From positions 1 to 60,654 of IMG/VR virus record IMGVR_UViG_3300031999_000020: a stretch of 60,654 nucleotides of DNA. One strand, written 5' to 3'. Below, piece by piece: positions 51,056 through 60,435 of the stretch; positions within the stretch are counted from its first letter, which is position 1; each line of letters starts with the position of its first letter. Made by a program: the position numbers and the translations under genes. The DNA is from a virus. The notes beneath the pieces are model-generated. The model was not told the DNA's origin and made no database searches. It was given only the letters and a program-made list of their open reading frames with translations.

Positions 51056-52447
51056 TTATTTTTTAAGTGCCACCGCCGCATGCTCACGGCTCATTCGCGC
51101 AGCCTGCTCCGGGGTCATCCGCTCGGCCGGCGCGTTGGCCGATGTGCCGTTCATTCCACTGGTACTGCCCACCGCCGGCCGGTTGAACTTACGGCCCGCC
51201 ATCGCGTCCGCGGCCAACGTCTGCGCGTGCTTCATCGCCGAATCTCTGATGGTCGCCTGTACGCCAGTGGCGTGCGCAAGCTGGCACATGTTGGCCAATG
51301 CGAACGCCAATTCATCGGGCAGCGTACGCAAACCATTATCAAACAGATGTTTTACAATCTTACCGTATTCCATCCCAGCTTTCGTCAAAACAGGTTTGAC
51401 ATACGTATTATTATGGGCGTCATCACCCGGCTGAAATATGAGTTCTGGTAGTAATCCCGAATCCTTATGCGCCTCAAGCGACGATACCCAACCTTTGCGC
51501 GATGCCTGATGCACCGCACTCAGTCGTTCTTTTTGCTGGGTTTCTTCCGCGGCTTGAGCGTCTTTGATGAGTTTTTCAAGCGCTGTCTTCGGCGCCTGCT
51601 CAGCCGCTTCCGCTTCAGTCCGCAGAGTTTGAACCTGGCGTACAATATCGCGAGCATCCTGAGCCCCCAATGGATCAAAGTGTTCAGACAACCACCGATT
51701 CAAGTCTGCCTGCGTCTCCTGCGCAGACATCTCCTGTAAGCTCTCAGGTGGCAGGTCATACTCAGTTAAGAGTGCTTGCAACTTACCCTGAAGCGTTGTA
51801 AGTGGTTTAATATACTCGTCTTGGTATAATCTGCTGGTACGCAGCGCATGCAAATGCTCCAGCGGCTCAAGTTGCGCGATACGTGCTTCCTTCTCCTGCA
51901 AGACCTCCGACACCGCAACACCTGTCTGGTAGTCCTCAAGCTGTTTCTTGAGTTTGGCTGACTCAGACTTCGTGGTCTGCAGTTCAGCCTTGACCTCTTT
52001 GACAATAGTTCTAAGTGCTTTAAAATTCTCAACCTTCGGATCTGTCTCAACTTCGCCCTCTACTTTAGCAGCATCATCAGATGGTTGTGTAGTTTCGTCA
52101 TCTTTTTTGTCCTCCGGCATATCCAGTGCTGGAACAAACTCGCTCAAGTCTTCCGGTGACGCATCTGGGGCCGGGACTGCCGGCGCTGGTGCTGTTGCCG
52201 GGATTGCCGGTGCCGATGCAGGCAATGGATTAGGAAGAACCTTGGGCGCCTCAAATCCGCCATCTGGCATAACCATGCGCCGGCTAGCCTCCGCAACAGG
52301 GTTCACAAGCGCTTTAATTTGGTCTAGGGTAGGACCACCTGGATCATGTCTACCCAACACCGCCTGGTTGATTACCGGTGGTGTGGATACGCTTGGCGTA
52401 GAGCTTTGAATAGATGATGTCTGGATCTGTCCCGGCAATGATGGCAT
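51056..52447 (-). CDS. Capsid scaffold-like protein
   Basis: A 463-residue protein. The N-terminus is proline- and alanine-rich and disordered; a long coiled coil follows (VKAELQTTKSESAKLKKQLE; KLIKDAQAAEETQQKERLSA). The end is RMTPEQAARMSREHAAVALK. Coiled-coil proteins immediately before the capsid gene are usually internal scaffolds. AAGGAGGAACTCG precedes the ATG. It overlaps the previous gene by 98 bp in another frame. Confidence 0.7.
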   Translation of the reverse strand: MPSLPGQIQTSSIQSSTPSVSTPPVINQAVLGRHDPGGPTLDQIKALVNPVAEASRRMVMPDGGFEAPKVLPNPLPASAPAIPATAPAPAVPAPDASPEDLSEFVPALDMPEDKKDDETTQPSDDAAKVEGEVETDPKVENFKALRTIVKEVKAELQTTKSESAKLKKQLEDYQTGVAVSEVLQEKEARIAQLEPLEHLHALRTSRLYQDEYIKPLTTLQGKLQALLTEYDLPPESLQEMSAQETQADLNRWLSEHFDPLGAQDARDIVRQVQTLRTEAEAAEQAPKTALEKLIKDAQAAEETQQKERLSAVHQASRKGWVSSLEAHKDSGLLPELIFQPGDDAHNNTYVKPVLTKAGMEYGKIVKHLFDNGLRTLPDELAFALANMCQLAHATGVQATIRDSAMKHAQTLAADAMAGRKFNRPAVGSTSGMNGTSANAPAERMTPEQAARMSREHAAVALKK

Positions 52448-52808
52448 CGAGTTCCTCCTTGGTTAAATCCCCGGACTCCATCACGGCCGCGCTTGCGCCG
52501 TAACTGAGTGCGGGTATGTCACTTGACTGGTTGGTTCTGAGATAGCGGTCAATGAAATATAACAAATCATCCAGGCAGTTATTGTAACCAATGGACTTCT
52601 GAGCTTCAAACGCCTGCGCAGCTAGGCAGTTATCAGACGTGGCTGGGACTGTTTCCGGACGCGCCAACTCACGCAGCGCCCGCAACACTCCAGACGCTTT
52701 CAGCGCCGATAGCGCAAACGGAAGATACTTCAAGAAATCAGGACTATCCTGCAGTTCTTTAAGTGTCGAATCAAATCCAGTTTTAAACACGTTTCCTCTG
52801 CTTGTCAT
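52350..52808 (-). CDS. Small protein between portal and scaffold
   Basis: A 152-residue protein (MTSRGNVFKTGFDSTLKELQ), helical, with YNNCLDDLLYFIDRYLRTNQ and LTKEELDAIIAGTDPDIIYS. It overlaps the portal gene by 4 bases (ATGA) and the scaffold by 98 bp. The DIIYSKLYAKRI end runs in the overlapping part. Probably a head-assembly factor. No family is recognised. Confidence 0.6.
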   Translation of the reverse strand: MTSRGNVFKTGFDSTLKELQDSPDFLKYLPFALSALKASGVLRALRELARPETVPATSDNCLAAQAFEAQKSIGYNNCLDDLLYFIDRYLRTNQSSDIPALSYGASAAVMESGDLTKEELDAIIAGTDPDIIYSKLYAKRIHTTGNQPGGVG

Positions 52809-55297
52809 ACTAATGTCCCTCCAGCTGTGGGTAAAGAAGTGGGAGGAGGAATCGCCGGCGCCGGGGTTGTTTCGACATCAATCGGCGAAGGCGTGCTTCC
52901 GGCCATTTCATCTAACTGAGCACTTGCACTCTGCTCAGCCTGATGTTTGAGTTGAACTTCAAGCCGCTTGTTCTCCGCGTCCCGCTCAACTTTGGTCCGC
53001 ATTATATCCGCGCGCGTACGATTTGCCTCTTCGCCGCGCTTGACCTGACTCTGAACCTTCTCGTCCGCGCGCCTGGAGTCGCCCTGCGCCGTAAAGTCTT
53101 TGCGCTGGTCATCGCTCATAGTCGTCTGCGTAGCCTCCTGATCCTGCTTCTGCTCCTGAAGTTTCGCCTGCAGCTGCTTCGTGGCGTTAGCACGATTTAA
53201 CTGCGTGAGTTTGACAACCTGGCCAATGCCGGACTTGAGTTTATCTAGGGTACCCTTATTGAATGGGTTGCGTCCGGCCGCTTCAGCATGCTCCTGAATA
53301 TGCGGAGTCATCACAGCGAGTACCTTATCCGCATCAATCGGCTGCAACTGCTGCTGAGTGAGCTTCTTCAAGATGTCGCTGGCCAGTGTAAGGTGCGTAG
53401 TAATGTGCGCGATATGGTCATCACCCAGCCCCATAACGGGAGACTGCCCAAGCTGCGACACCGCATTCTCGACACCAGCCACGCTGGACCCGCCGTTCTG
53501 AGCTTGATACTGCGCCTTAGATGGCAAGAACGCGCGCACATGGTGTTTACCCACAGTGGCAAGTATCCACTGACGCTGCCACTCGTAAACACCATCACTG
53601 CCGAGCGCACCGATGATGCCCTGCATGGCTTCGAGCGACATAATGCGGGCTAAGGTAGATCCGTCACCGGCAACACGCGAAGCTGACACCTCGATATGCC
53701 GGGCCACATTGTTCTCGGAATCCCACTCAAATATCTCCGCGGGCATGCCGTCCTGAATACAGCGGTCTTTCCACTTCTTCGCATCCGCATATGCCGGCCA
53801 GGTCATATGCTTACCAGCCAAAGCCTTGAGCCAGATGTTTATCACGTTCTGGTACACACGGTCCTGCGAAGTATAGAAATGATTTACCACATTACGCAGC
53901 ACGCCGAATTCGCTGAACGCCTGCATACGCGCCTGCGAAGCGCTGACACTGCCCTTGTCTGCATCCGGAGAGGCGGGGTCGTCTCCGCCGTTCATCAAGT
54001 TGCGCTGTGTCATGTTCTCAAAGTACTGCGCAAGGCCGACCAGTTGATTGACATTTTCTCCAATCTGACTCTCGACAACTTCCGCAGAACCAATGTGCGT
54101 GATACCGCCGGGGTATAACCTAATCGGAGCCGCATCAGCACCAATCACAGGACTTGACCGTAGTAGTACTGTTGCGGCCAGCCGGCCGGCATCCACCAGC
54201 GAGCAATGCATCTGATTAATCGCCTGAGAGAGCGCATACATCTTATGTCCTAACCCACGGTTCGAATGAATCGTGAACTCGCCAGGACTGGCCGTAAAGA
54301 TAATCAGCGCCTGCTCGAAAGACTCGTACACCCGGTCAGCAAAGAATAAACAATCCTTCTGTCCGATCATCTGATGGAACATATAATGCGAAATCTTTCC
54401 ATCATACTCTTTATAGAATAGAGAGATGAGTCTAATGTTGTCGGTATACGCAGACTCCCACATCAAATCACCAGACTCTAACTTATGCTGCATGTCCATT
54501 TCGGTGAACGGCAGACCTTGTGCTTTGTAATAACTGTTGGCCTGCCGTAAGAGTAGATGCTTTAGTTCATCAACATTCCACGGAGAACCAGTCGGCTTGG
54601 ACCCGCTCTTGGTATCCTTCATCGCGCGTTCATATGCCTGAAACAACCACTGCACATCGAAGAACGACTCAATGCAGCAGAACGACAGCCGGTCCATATC
54701 GGTAAGTGTCTGGTCAGCCACATAGAACTTTGATAACTCGATGGTCCGATAATGCCAGTCCTCCGGGTCATGCCAGAACATGGGCGACACCCCGAGTTCC
54801 ATGAGCTGCATCGCCATCGTATTCTGCACCACGTTGAACGACGGCCACGCGCGCACAATCTTGTCCGCATGCTCAGTGAGAATATCCTGATACTCCTCCA
54901 GCTGCGGAGCCATGTTCTTCTCGCCGGGGTACTTGATAACAAACTTCATCAAGTACTCCGTCTCATACAGCAGGTTCCACAGGGCTTCAGCGCCCTTGTC
55001 GAGTTTGGCTCTGGCGTTTAAATCGTTGAAGTTGGCCACATACCCGAGTCCGTGCTTCTGCAGCTCGGCCGGATCGAACGGCGGATTACCGGACATCAGC
55101 CCGCGTATTGAGGCATAGAGGTGAATGCGCTTGATATGTTCAGCGCGCAGTTTGAAAAACACACTGCGGGCGCCGGTGAGTGTCTTGATAATATTATCAG
55201 GCGCATCTAGTTTGCCGGTTTCGTCTTCAGTAATCTGCCCGCGCATAAAGTCTTGCGCAGGGAATACACCGGCCGCACTTTCAAAATCATTAGCCAT
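52805..55297 (-). CDS. Portal protein
   Basis: An 830-residue protein. Location just upstream of scaffold and capsid, length and content fit a podovirus portal: ARSVFFKLRAEHIKRIHLYA near the N-terminus, QNTMAMQLMELGVSPMFWHD, and a long, charged, glutamine-rich C-terminal extension (QAKLQEQKQDQEATQTTMSD; RADEKVQSQVKRGEEANRTR) that would form a barrel or be disordered. It overlaps the downstream gene (ATGA). The portal ring is the DNA channel and docks the terminase. Confidence 0.7.
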   Translation of the reverse strand: MANDFESAAGVFPAQDFMRGQITEDETGKLDAPDNIIKTLTGARSVFFKLRAEHIKRIHLYASIRGLMSGNPPFDPAELQKHGLGYVANFNDLNARAKLDKGAEALWNLLYETEYLMKFVIKYPGEKNMAPQLEEYQDILTEHADKIVRAWPSFNVVQNTMAMQLMELGVSPMFWHDPEDWHYRTIELSKFYVADQTLTDMDRLSFCCIESFFDVQWLFQAYERAMKDTKSGSKPTGSPWNVDELKHLLLRQANSYYKAQGLPFTEMDMQHKLESGDLMWESAYTDNIRLISLFYKEYDGKISHYMFHQMIGQKDCLFFADRVYESFEQALIIFTASPGEFTIHSNRGLGHKMYALSQAINQMHCSLVDAGRLAATVLLRSSPVIGADAAPIRLYPGGITHIGSAEVVESQIGENVNQLVGLAQYFENMTQRNLMNGGDDPASPDADKGSVSASQARMQAFSEFGVLRNVVNHFYTSQDRVYQNVINIWLKALAGKHMTWPAYADAKKWKDRCIQDGMPAEIFEWDSENNVARHIEVSASRVAGDGSTLARIMSLEAMQGIIGALGSDGVYEWQRQWILATVGKHHVRAFLPSKAQYQAQNGGSSVAGVENAVSQLGQSPVMGLGDDHIAHITTHLTLASDILKKLTQQQLQPIDADKVLAVMTPHIQEHAEAAGRNPFNKGTLDKLKSGIGQVVKLTQLNRANATKQLQAKLQEQKQDQEATQTTMSDDQRKDFTAQGDSRRADEKVQSQVKRGEEANRTRADIMRTKVERDAENKRLEVQLKHQAEQSASAQLDEMAGSTPSPIDVETTPAPAIPPPTSLPTAGGTLV

Positions 55298-55300
55298 GCC

Positions 55301-55924
55301 TTATCTCCAGGTTCTATTGTAAATAACTGCCTGAATTGTAGGTATACTAACATTCAGGTCCGAACCTTTAAGTTTACAAAACTCAATACTACTTAAACTT
55401 GTAGTCTTAAACTCTTTGCGCAAATGATCAGCTAGTTCTACACTTAAACAGGTTGATCGTCTATTACGTACACTATCCTTTGCTGTTACAAATCTGCAAT
55501 TTTGCGGAGAATATCCCTGATCATTATCAATACGATCAATGTATAAATCCTCGTGCCAACCAGCAACCGTAACTGCCCATACTAAGAAAACAGTACGCCC
55601 GTCTGCACCATTCCATTCTTCACAAACAGTAATACCACGTCCACCGTAATTACTATATGCCTTATCACGAATATTATAACATCTGTGCAGCATATGATCG
55701 TACATTACACTTAGTATTTTTCTTTTACGTCTAGACTTTTTATCAGATAGGCCCTGTCCATAGTCTTTGATACTAAAGTTTCGATTGCATAATATCTTGC
55801 GAGCACCAAAAATATCTCTACAGACATATTCTTGGTGAAGACCGCGCCATCCAACAAACTGTTCAACAGTCCACAACCCATATACACGACCAGTAAAATC
55901 TATATAACGTCTATGCTGTTTCAC
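55301..55924 (-). CDS. Homing-endonuclease-like protein (CRFV class)
   Basis: A 207-residue protein with HRCYNIRDKAYSNYGGRGIT then VCEEWNGADGRTVFLVWAV and DLYIDRIDNDQGYSPQNCRF, the Y-G-G-R-G-I plus D-R-I-D...N-C-R-F pattern of HNH-like homing endonucleases. It belongs to the same family as the product of 15490-15963 on the other strand. GTG start, overlapping the upstream stop (GTGA); AGGAAG precedes it. It interrupts the order between the Cys-rich gene and portal, as expected of a mobile intruder. Confidence 0.7.
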   Translation of the reverse strand: MKQHRRYIDFTGRVYGLWTVEQFVGWRGLHQEYVCRDIFGARKILCNRNFSIKDYGQGLSDKKSRRKRKILSVMYDHMLHRCYNIRDKAYSNYGGRGITVCEEWNGADGRTVFLVWAVTVAGWHEDLYIDRIDNDQGYSPQNCRFVTAKDSVRNRRSTCLSVELADHLRKEFKTTSLSSIEFCKLKGSDLNVSIPTIQAVIYNRTWR

Positions 55925-56505
55925 TTAACTTCCTCAAGCTGCCAGCAACTAACCGTCTTCATCTCCGCTATCTGGTCCGGTGTAAGTCTCATGTCTCCTG
56001 TATAAAATACTTTAGCGCGCAGCACACACTGGCATACTGAACAATGACCGAGCATATCATGACAGTAACTGCGTTTATCACCAATGCACGCGAGCGCGAT
56101 GTCGTCACTCCATTTTATAAAACAGGTTCTATCTGGAAAAATGTTTTTCGGACAAGTCGCGCACTGTGCTGCTCGTATGTCTGCCTGTTCTTGGGATGCA
56201 GTATGGTCATTTGGAAACAACATCCATTCAAGCAGACTGACCCCGCCTTTAATTGTTGCTAAAAAGCCACGCTTTAATTCATATGGCTCGCATGCCCCAC
56301 AGTTTTCAGGAAGTCCGCAGAGATATTGATCCAGTACCATATCCAAGTGTTCAATAGCTGGCAATTGGTTTAAAACGCGGTAAGAGATTATAGCTCTAAG
56401 CAAATCCGTCTTGTTACCCGCCACATACTGATAACTGGAATCTGGATCTACAAAGCGATAAACAAGAGAACCTGTAAAAGGTTTAAAACGCAGGAATACA
56501 GCCAT
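55921..56505 (-). CDS. Cysteine-rich phage protein of unknown function
   Basis: A 194-residue protein (MAVFLRFKPFTGSLVYRFVD) with at least nine cysteines in the second half, including RAAQCATCPKNIFPDRTCF, SYCHDMLGHCSVCQCVL and KTVSCW. Spacing suggests two zinc knuckles. Proteins with Q-A-D-x-R-A-x-x-C-x-x-C-P-x-N occur near portal and terminase genes in several phages. First gene of the minus-strand virion operon. Confidence 0.6.
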   Translation of the reverse strand: MAVFLRFKPFTGSLVYRFVDPDSSYQYVAGNKTDLLRAIISYRVLNQLPAIEHLDMVLDQYLCGLPENCGACEPYELKRGFLATIKGGVSLLEWMLFPNDHTASQEQADIRAAQCATCPKNIFPDRTCFIKWSDDIALACIGDKRSYCHDMLGHCSVCQCVLRAKVFYTGDMRLTPDQIAEMKTVSCWQLEEVK

Positions 56506-56513
56506 ATTTAGAC

Positions 56514-56542
56514 TTGTCTCAATATGAACCTCAATGTAGCAT
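56514..56542 (+). promoter_or_regulatory. Candidate promoter for the terminase gene
   Basis: TTGTCT (56514-56519), 17 bases, TAGCAT (56537-56542). Each element matches 4/6. The start would be about 56549, 31 bases before the TTG start. It lies in the 74-bp divergent gap between the virion operon and terminase, which must contain promoters for both directions; I see no better plus-strand alternative. Confidence 0.35.
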
Positions 56543-56579
56543 ACACCTAAGAAAACTTAAACGATAGAGGTAAAATTCA

Positions 56580-58523
56580 TTGGCTGCACTGCAGGGATGG
56601 CTCCGCAAGCTACTGGAAGCAGAAGACTGGGAGCCGCGACAACTTGGTGATGGCTCCTGGGTCATCGACGTGTACGGCATGGAACTGCCGGCCATCCACC
56701 CCGCCGCAGTGCATCTCAAGGTCTACAAGGAAACCAAGAACCCGGAACTCAAATTCATCCATATGAAGAAGGCCCACGACTTCATATGGCCCAAGGAGGT
56801 AGCGTCCTGGCATCGGTGGACAGAGAGACGCTTCCGCGCACACTGTGACGGCTGGTCGGTCATTCCCTGGGCAGGGCCGGCTTCATCAGCAAAGAGTTAC
56901 GACGCCGCAAAGATTGCGTTGCTGTTCTGGATGGCCAACGCCCACGGCCGCACATCCATCGTGATGAGCACGACGCTGGAATCACTGAATAGTCGTATCT
57001 ATGGGTATTGCTTAGACCTATTGTCTTCGATGGAAATCGAGTTCCCCGCCAGGGCCTACAACGGCTCCCCGCCGCGCATCGGCTACCTGTACGACGATGG
57101 GCACTCAGATTTCAAACATTGTATTAAAGCTCTTGCGGCAAAGAGGGGGGATACCTCGGCGACAATACAAAACTTGATTGGGCGCCATCCGAAAGAGGGA
57201 CTCCTGGTAATCTTGGACGAAGGCCCCGATCTGCCGGTGGCACTGCTCGAAGCCATCCCCAACTGGGAGCAGACACCGTTGTTCCAGCTGCTCTGCATGG
57301 GCAATTCATCGTCCCGCTTCGACCTGCACGGCTCGCTGGCCACACCCGAGGCTGGTTGGGAAAACATCGACCCAATGAAACAGTTTGAGTGGCCATGTGT
57401 TCGAAATAACTCGATTTGTCTATACTTCAACCCATATGACTCCCCAGCAATCTCGGAGCCAGACCCCGGCCGCAAGGCGCTGCTTAGCCGCTTCCTGCCG
57501 ACCGACGACAAGATTGAGGCATCCAAGCAGGCTTGGGGTGAGGACTCGGAGCAGTTTTGGCGTATGGGCCTCGGCATTTGGAAGTCGGACAAGACAGAAA
57601 ACGTAGTACTATCAAAAGCCTTCATCGAAGAATACAAAGTACAGGGGGGTGTGGAGTGGGCGCCTAATCAGGACTTGGCCCTGGTCGGCGGATTAGATAT
57701 CGCATTTAGCGTAGGCGGCGACCAATGCATCCTGCGTTTAGCTGTCCTGGGCTGGGATACGTACGGCAACTGGGTAATGGACTTCCGCGGCAAGGAGTTG
57801 ATGTTTAAAATCGAAATCCGGCCGTCAGTCGCCCAGTCAGCCGAACAACAGATATCAGAACAGGTACTTGAAATACTCGGACACTTCGGTATCAGACTGT
57901 CCGCAGTCGCACTGGACGCCAACGGGCAGGGTAGGGCGGTGGGTGAGGTCATCCGTCTTAACGCGGTGACAAACACGAAATGGAACCGCCTGGTATCCGC
58001 CGGGGAGCACATGATTAAGATTTATGCTGTCCGCCGCGGCAACGCCAACGTCTCGGCGTTTGATGTAACCATTAAGAATAGTTACGAACTCTGGAATGAC
58101 CTGAGAACATATATTCAAAATAATCAGATTAGAGGTTTAGACGAAGTAACAGTCATGCAGCTAACGACAAGGAAGGTGTCAGTGCAGAACGGCATCATGC
58201 GCCTGGAAGAGAAGACCGACTACCGCAACCGCATGAAACACGTGGTTCCAGCGCTTGCGCACTCCCCAGATGAGGCTGACGCAGCATCACTGTGCCTACA
58301 GGCTGCCATACTGAAATACGGCTTCCAGGTGGGCGCTAAGCGCTCGTGGAAGATAGAGGGCCTGGGGCAGTTGGAGAGTCAAAAGCTGCAGGCTGCGATT
58401 TACACCGGTCAGTTTCAGAAGATTACCGAGCGCCCGCGAGTTGCGGCAATGGAAATAGCCGCGGGGTACGGCGGCGACATCTATTCGCTCGGCAGCAACG
58501 GAATGTTTAAGTCCGGCTACTAA
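56580..58523 (+). CDS. terL: Large terminase subunit
   Basis: A 647-residue packaging motor. The ATPase has Walker A WAGPASSAKSYDAA (near residue 100), Walker B LLVILDEGPD (near 210) and the coupling-type LLCMGNSSSRFD. The nuclease domain has acidic residues in LVGGLDIAFS (near 371), VALDANGQG (near 445) and SPDEADAAS (near 564). It cuts and translocates genome DNA into the head through the portal. TTG start after AGAGG. It is on the plus strand, opposite to portal and capsid, which is unusual for a packaging module. Confidence 0.9.
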   Translation: MAALQGWLRKLLEAEDWEPRQLGDGSWVIDVYGMELPAIHPAAVHLKVYKETKNPELKFIHMKKAHDFIWPKEVASWHRWTERRFRAHCDGWSVIPWAGPASSAKSYDAAKIALLFWMANAHGRTSIVMSTTLESLNSRIYGYCLDLLSSMEIEFPARAYNGSPPRIGYLYDDGHSDFKHCIKALAAKRGDTSATIQNLIGRHPKEGLLVILDEGPDLPVALLEAIPNWEQTPLFQLLCMGNSSSRFDLHGSLATPEAGWENIDPMKQFEWPCVRNNSICLYFNPYDSPAISEPDPGRKALLSRFLPTDDKIEASKQAWGEDSEQFWRMGLGIWKSDKTENVVLSKAFIEEYKVQGGVEWAPNQDLALVGGLDIAFSVGGDQCILRLAVLGWDTYGNWVMDFRGKELMFKIEIRPSVAQSAEQQISEQVLEILGHFGIRLSAVALDANGQGRAVGEVIRLNAVTNTKWNRLVSAGEHMIKIYAVRRGNANVSAFDVTIKNSYELWNDLRTYIQNNQIRGLDEVTVMQLTTRKVSVQNGIMRLEEKTDYRNRMKHVVPALAHSPDEADAASLCLQAAILKYGFQVGAKRSWKIEGLGQLESQKLQAAIYTGQFQKITERPRVAAMEIAAGYGGDIYSLGSNGMFKSGY

Positions 58524-58803
58524 TCGTTCGTGCGACTGCAGCGCGCATGGACTTTAGGATTTCACGCGTGTATCCATCCGGATGCACCAGTATAACGCCA
58601 TCGTCGAACTCAAGAGCATATAGTTTACGCGATTGACGAAATATGTCAAGAAGTTTCTTTTGCGGGATTTTGAGGGCGTTGGCGATAGAGGATAGAGGGA
58701 TATATTTCCGCAGCTTGTGTGGTCTGAGCCGATATCTTATGTGAACAGCCCGTTCAACCGATGGAATAGACTTTTGGCTTAGTTGGGGTACTCTCAGTAT
58801 CAT
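58507..58803 (-). CDS. Small helix-turn-helix-like protein
   Basis: A 98-residue basic protein with YIPLSSIANALKIPQKKLLD, a helix-turn-helix-like segment, followed by KLYALEFDDGVILVHPDGYT. It overlaps the terminase end by 17 bases on the opposite strand and the preceding gene by 50 bp. It might be a regulator or a small terminase-like DNA-binding protein; both are suggestions. Confidence 0.5.
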   Translation of the reverse strand: MILRVPQLSQKSIPSVERAVHIRYRLRPHKLRKYIPLSSIANALKIPQKKLLDIFRQSRKLYALEFDDGVILVHPDGYTREILKSMRAAVARTISSRT

Positions 58804-59092
58804 TTTCGAGATTCAGGAATTTACGTCTTAAGTTGAGTAGACCGCGTGTAGCATTAATGAGTGTGTTTACACTGTGCGTGTTGTGGTTTGTCTTTCGGAG
58901 TTGGTCGTACAGCAGACATGCATCAGCGTGAATTATCTCGGCTGCGGCTTCGAGTTCAGTTGCTTGTGGCGTGTCGTGGGTTATTTTAATTGGAGCAAAG
59001 GGGACCTTAGATAATTCGGAGGCGATATCGGGATGCATGGGGTCCGGTGGGAGGCAGGAAGGGGGGAGGATGGGGAGGGATTTGCGCGGCAT
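58754..59092 (-). CDS. Small helical protein, possible small terminase subunit
   Basis: A 112-residue protein, proline-rich at the N-terminus and helical after (ELEAAAEIIHADACLLYDQL; INATRGLLNLRRKFLNLEND). It resembles small-terminase-like helical proteins in size and charge and lies beside the large terminase, though on the opposite strand. There is no decisive motif. It starts before a GGAGGTG-rich segment and overlaps the next gene. Confidence 0.45.
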   Translation of the reverse strand: MPRKSLPILPPSCLPPDPMHPDIASELSKVPFAPIKITHDTPQATELEAAAEIIHADACLLYDQLRKTNHNTHSVNTLINATRGLLNLRRKFLNLENDTESTPTKPKVYSIG

Positions 59093-59139
59093 ACTAGAAG
59101 TATATCATAAAAGGTGGAGGAGGTGAAGTAGTTGATAAA

Positions 59140-59622
59140 TTAATCTATATGCCTCCAAGTCCGTCCTGTACGGGCCTTCCAGATCGTTGCGCGGCATACG
59201 CCTAGTGTTCTAGCCCAAGTATTATTACTTGAGTTATCGTCCGCGCGAATAGCGCGTATATCACTATATGTTAGTTTAAGTCTTGGACCAGATGAATACT
59301 TATTGAACGGCTTATTTGCATTCTCGCGCCGCGTTTCGTACTTTAAATTAGATAGATGATTATTCAGCTTATCGCCATCCTGATGCGAAACGTCATGTCC
59401 AGGAGGCCGCGAACCGATCCAAGTTAAAGCGACCATAGCATGCAGGTCGTATCCTTTAGGCTTAGCGCCTGGGTATGTGAATACAAGACCTCGATAACCA
59501 CACTGTTTAATTGGAGTCTTACGAATACGGCGATTCTGACGACGGCGTACACGCCCATGGGTACTCACAGCGTACCGGCTATCAAGAGGAAAAGGTCGCC
59601 AGCGCTCACGTGTATCTTCCAT
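59140..59622 (-). CDS. NUMOD4/HNH homing endonuclease
   Basis: A 160-residue protein: an N-terminal NUMOD4-like segment (RERWRPFPLDSRYAVSTHGR) and an HNH core (HAMVALTWIGSRPPGHDVSH, then QDGDKLNNHLSNLKYETRRE), with C-terminal NUMOD/HTH-like SSNNTWARTLGVCRATIWKA. This is the typical free-standing phage homing endonuclease. AGAGACATGGAAG is the start context. It is a different family from those at 15490 and 55301. Confidence 0.85.
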   Translation of the reverse strand: MEDTRERWRPFPLDSRYAVSTHGRVRRRQNRRIRKTPIKQCGYRGLVFTYPGAKPKGYDLHAMVALTWIGSRPPGHDVSHQDGDKLNNHLSNLKYETRRENANKPFNKYSSGPRLKLTYSDIRAIRADDNSSNNTWARTLGVCRATIWKARTGRTWRHID

Positions 59623-60215
59623 GTCTCTTTTATACGCTACAGCTATAAGGGAGTCAAGAGTTTATTGTAAGATGAATACTAATTAACTCACGGAGATGGG
59701 TTAAATAGTTGATTATATTAGATAATCAGCGACGGGGGGCTTCGATTCCAAACGCGCTCGTGCGCGTATTCTGAAATAAGAAAGTATTCATTTTTACCCA
59801 CACACACGCATTGACCGATAACATCGGTTATAGGTCAATTTGCTCATTATAACATGTTGATAACACAATATAATTTTCAGCAATGATCTTATCAATAACT
59901 TAGCGCAATTGACATCAAGGCCTTACGGCAACTACTGCCCCTGCTTATGACATGATATTGTGTGCAGTGCTTTCAGCTACTTGCGCAGATTTGACTTTGC
60001 AATCCCGCGTAATCGTTCATTTAATAGTTGAGTTTGTCGCTTTACAATTAACTCAACGCGATTTAAAACAACACTTTAAAAGATTTAATGCAGTGTATTC
60101 GAGTACTTGCAGATAATTAACTTTTTTTGATTGAAGTCTCTGCCGCCGTCGTCGATAATGCATTCAGAGGCGGCAATGATTAACCGCCCAAACATTTATA
60201 GCTTGGAGATACACT
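59623..60215. promoter_or_regulatory. 593-bp gene-free region with palindromes
   Basis: No convincing gene. Features: a hairpin TGATTAT/ATAATCA (59710-59728); a 28-bp near-perfect palindrome TTGACC-x-ATAAC-ATCG-GTTAT-x-GGTCAA (59811-59838), a likely operator or cruciform; AT-rich DNA around 59840-59900 with TTGATAACACAA and TTATCAATAAC; GTTGAGTT/AACTCAAC (60027-60057); and TGCCGCC/GGCGGCA (60141-60175) just before the gene at 60216. It could hold early promoters, a second origin or a packaging site. Confidence 0.5.
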
Positions 60216-60428
60216 ATGACTACTAAAGAATCCCGTGACAATCACATCCTGAACATCATCCGCACCCTTACAGCTGGACAATCATCTTTGTCCTTGGAGT
60301 TCTTGGTTGAGACAGCGCTCACCGCTCCGTCGGCGCGCATCCGCCAGCACGCGCACGCACTTGCGGTCGGCAAGCGCCGCTTGCTTGACCGACAGGCACA
60401 AGGTCTTGCCATTGCGCTTCAGCAGTAA
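60216..60428 (+). CDS. Small basic helical protein
   Basis: A 70-residue protein (MTTKESRDNHILNIIRTLTA) with LVETALTAPSARIRQHAHAL, helical and basic. TTGGAGATACACT precedes the ATG; the same leader sequence recurs before the next gene (TTGGAGATATACT at 60473), suggesting shared control. First of the small plus-strand genes that run across the junction. No family is recognised. Confidence 0.6.
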   Translation: MTTKESRDNHILNIIRTLTAGQSSLSLEFLVETALTAPSARIRQHAHALAVGKRRLLDRQAQGLAIALQQ

Positions 60429-60435
60429 CCCAACT

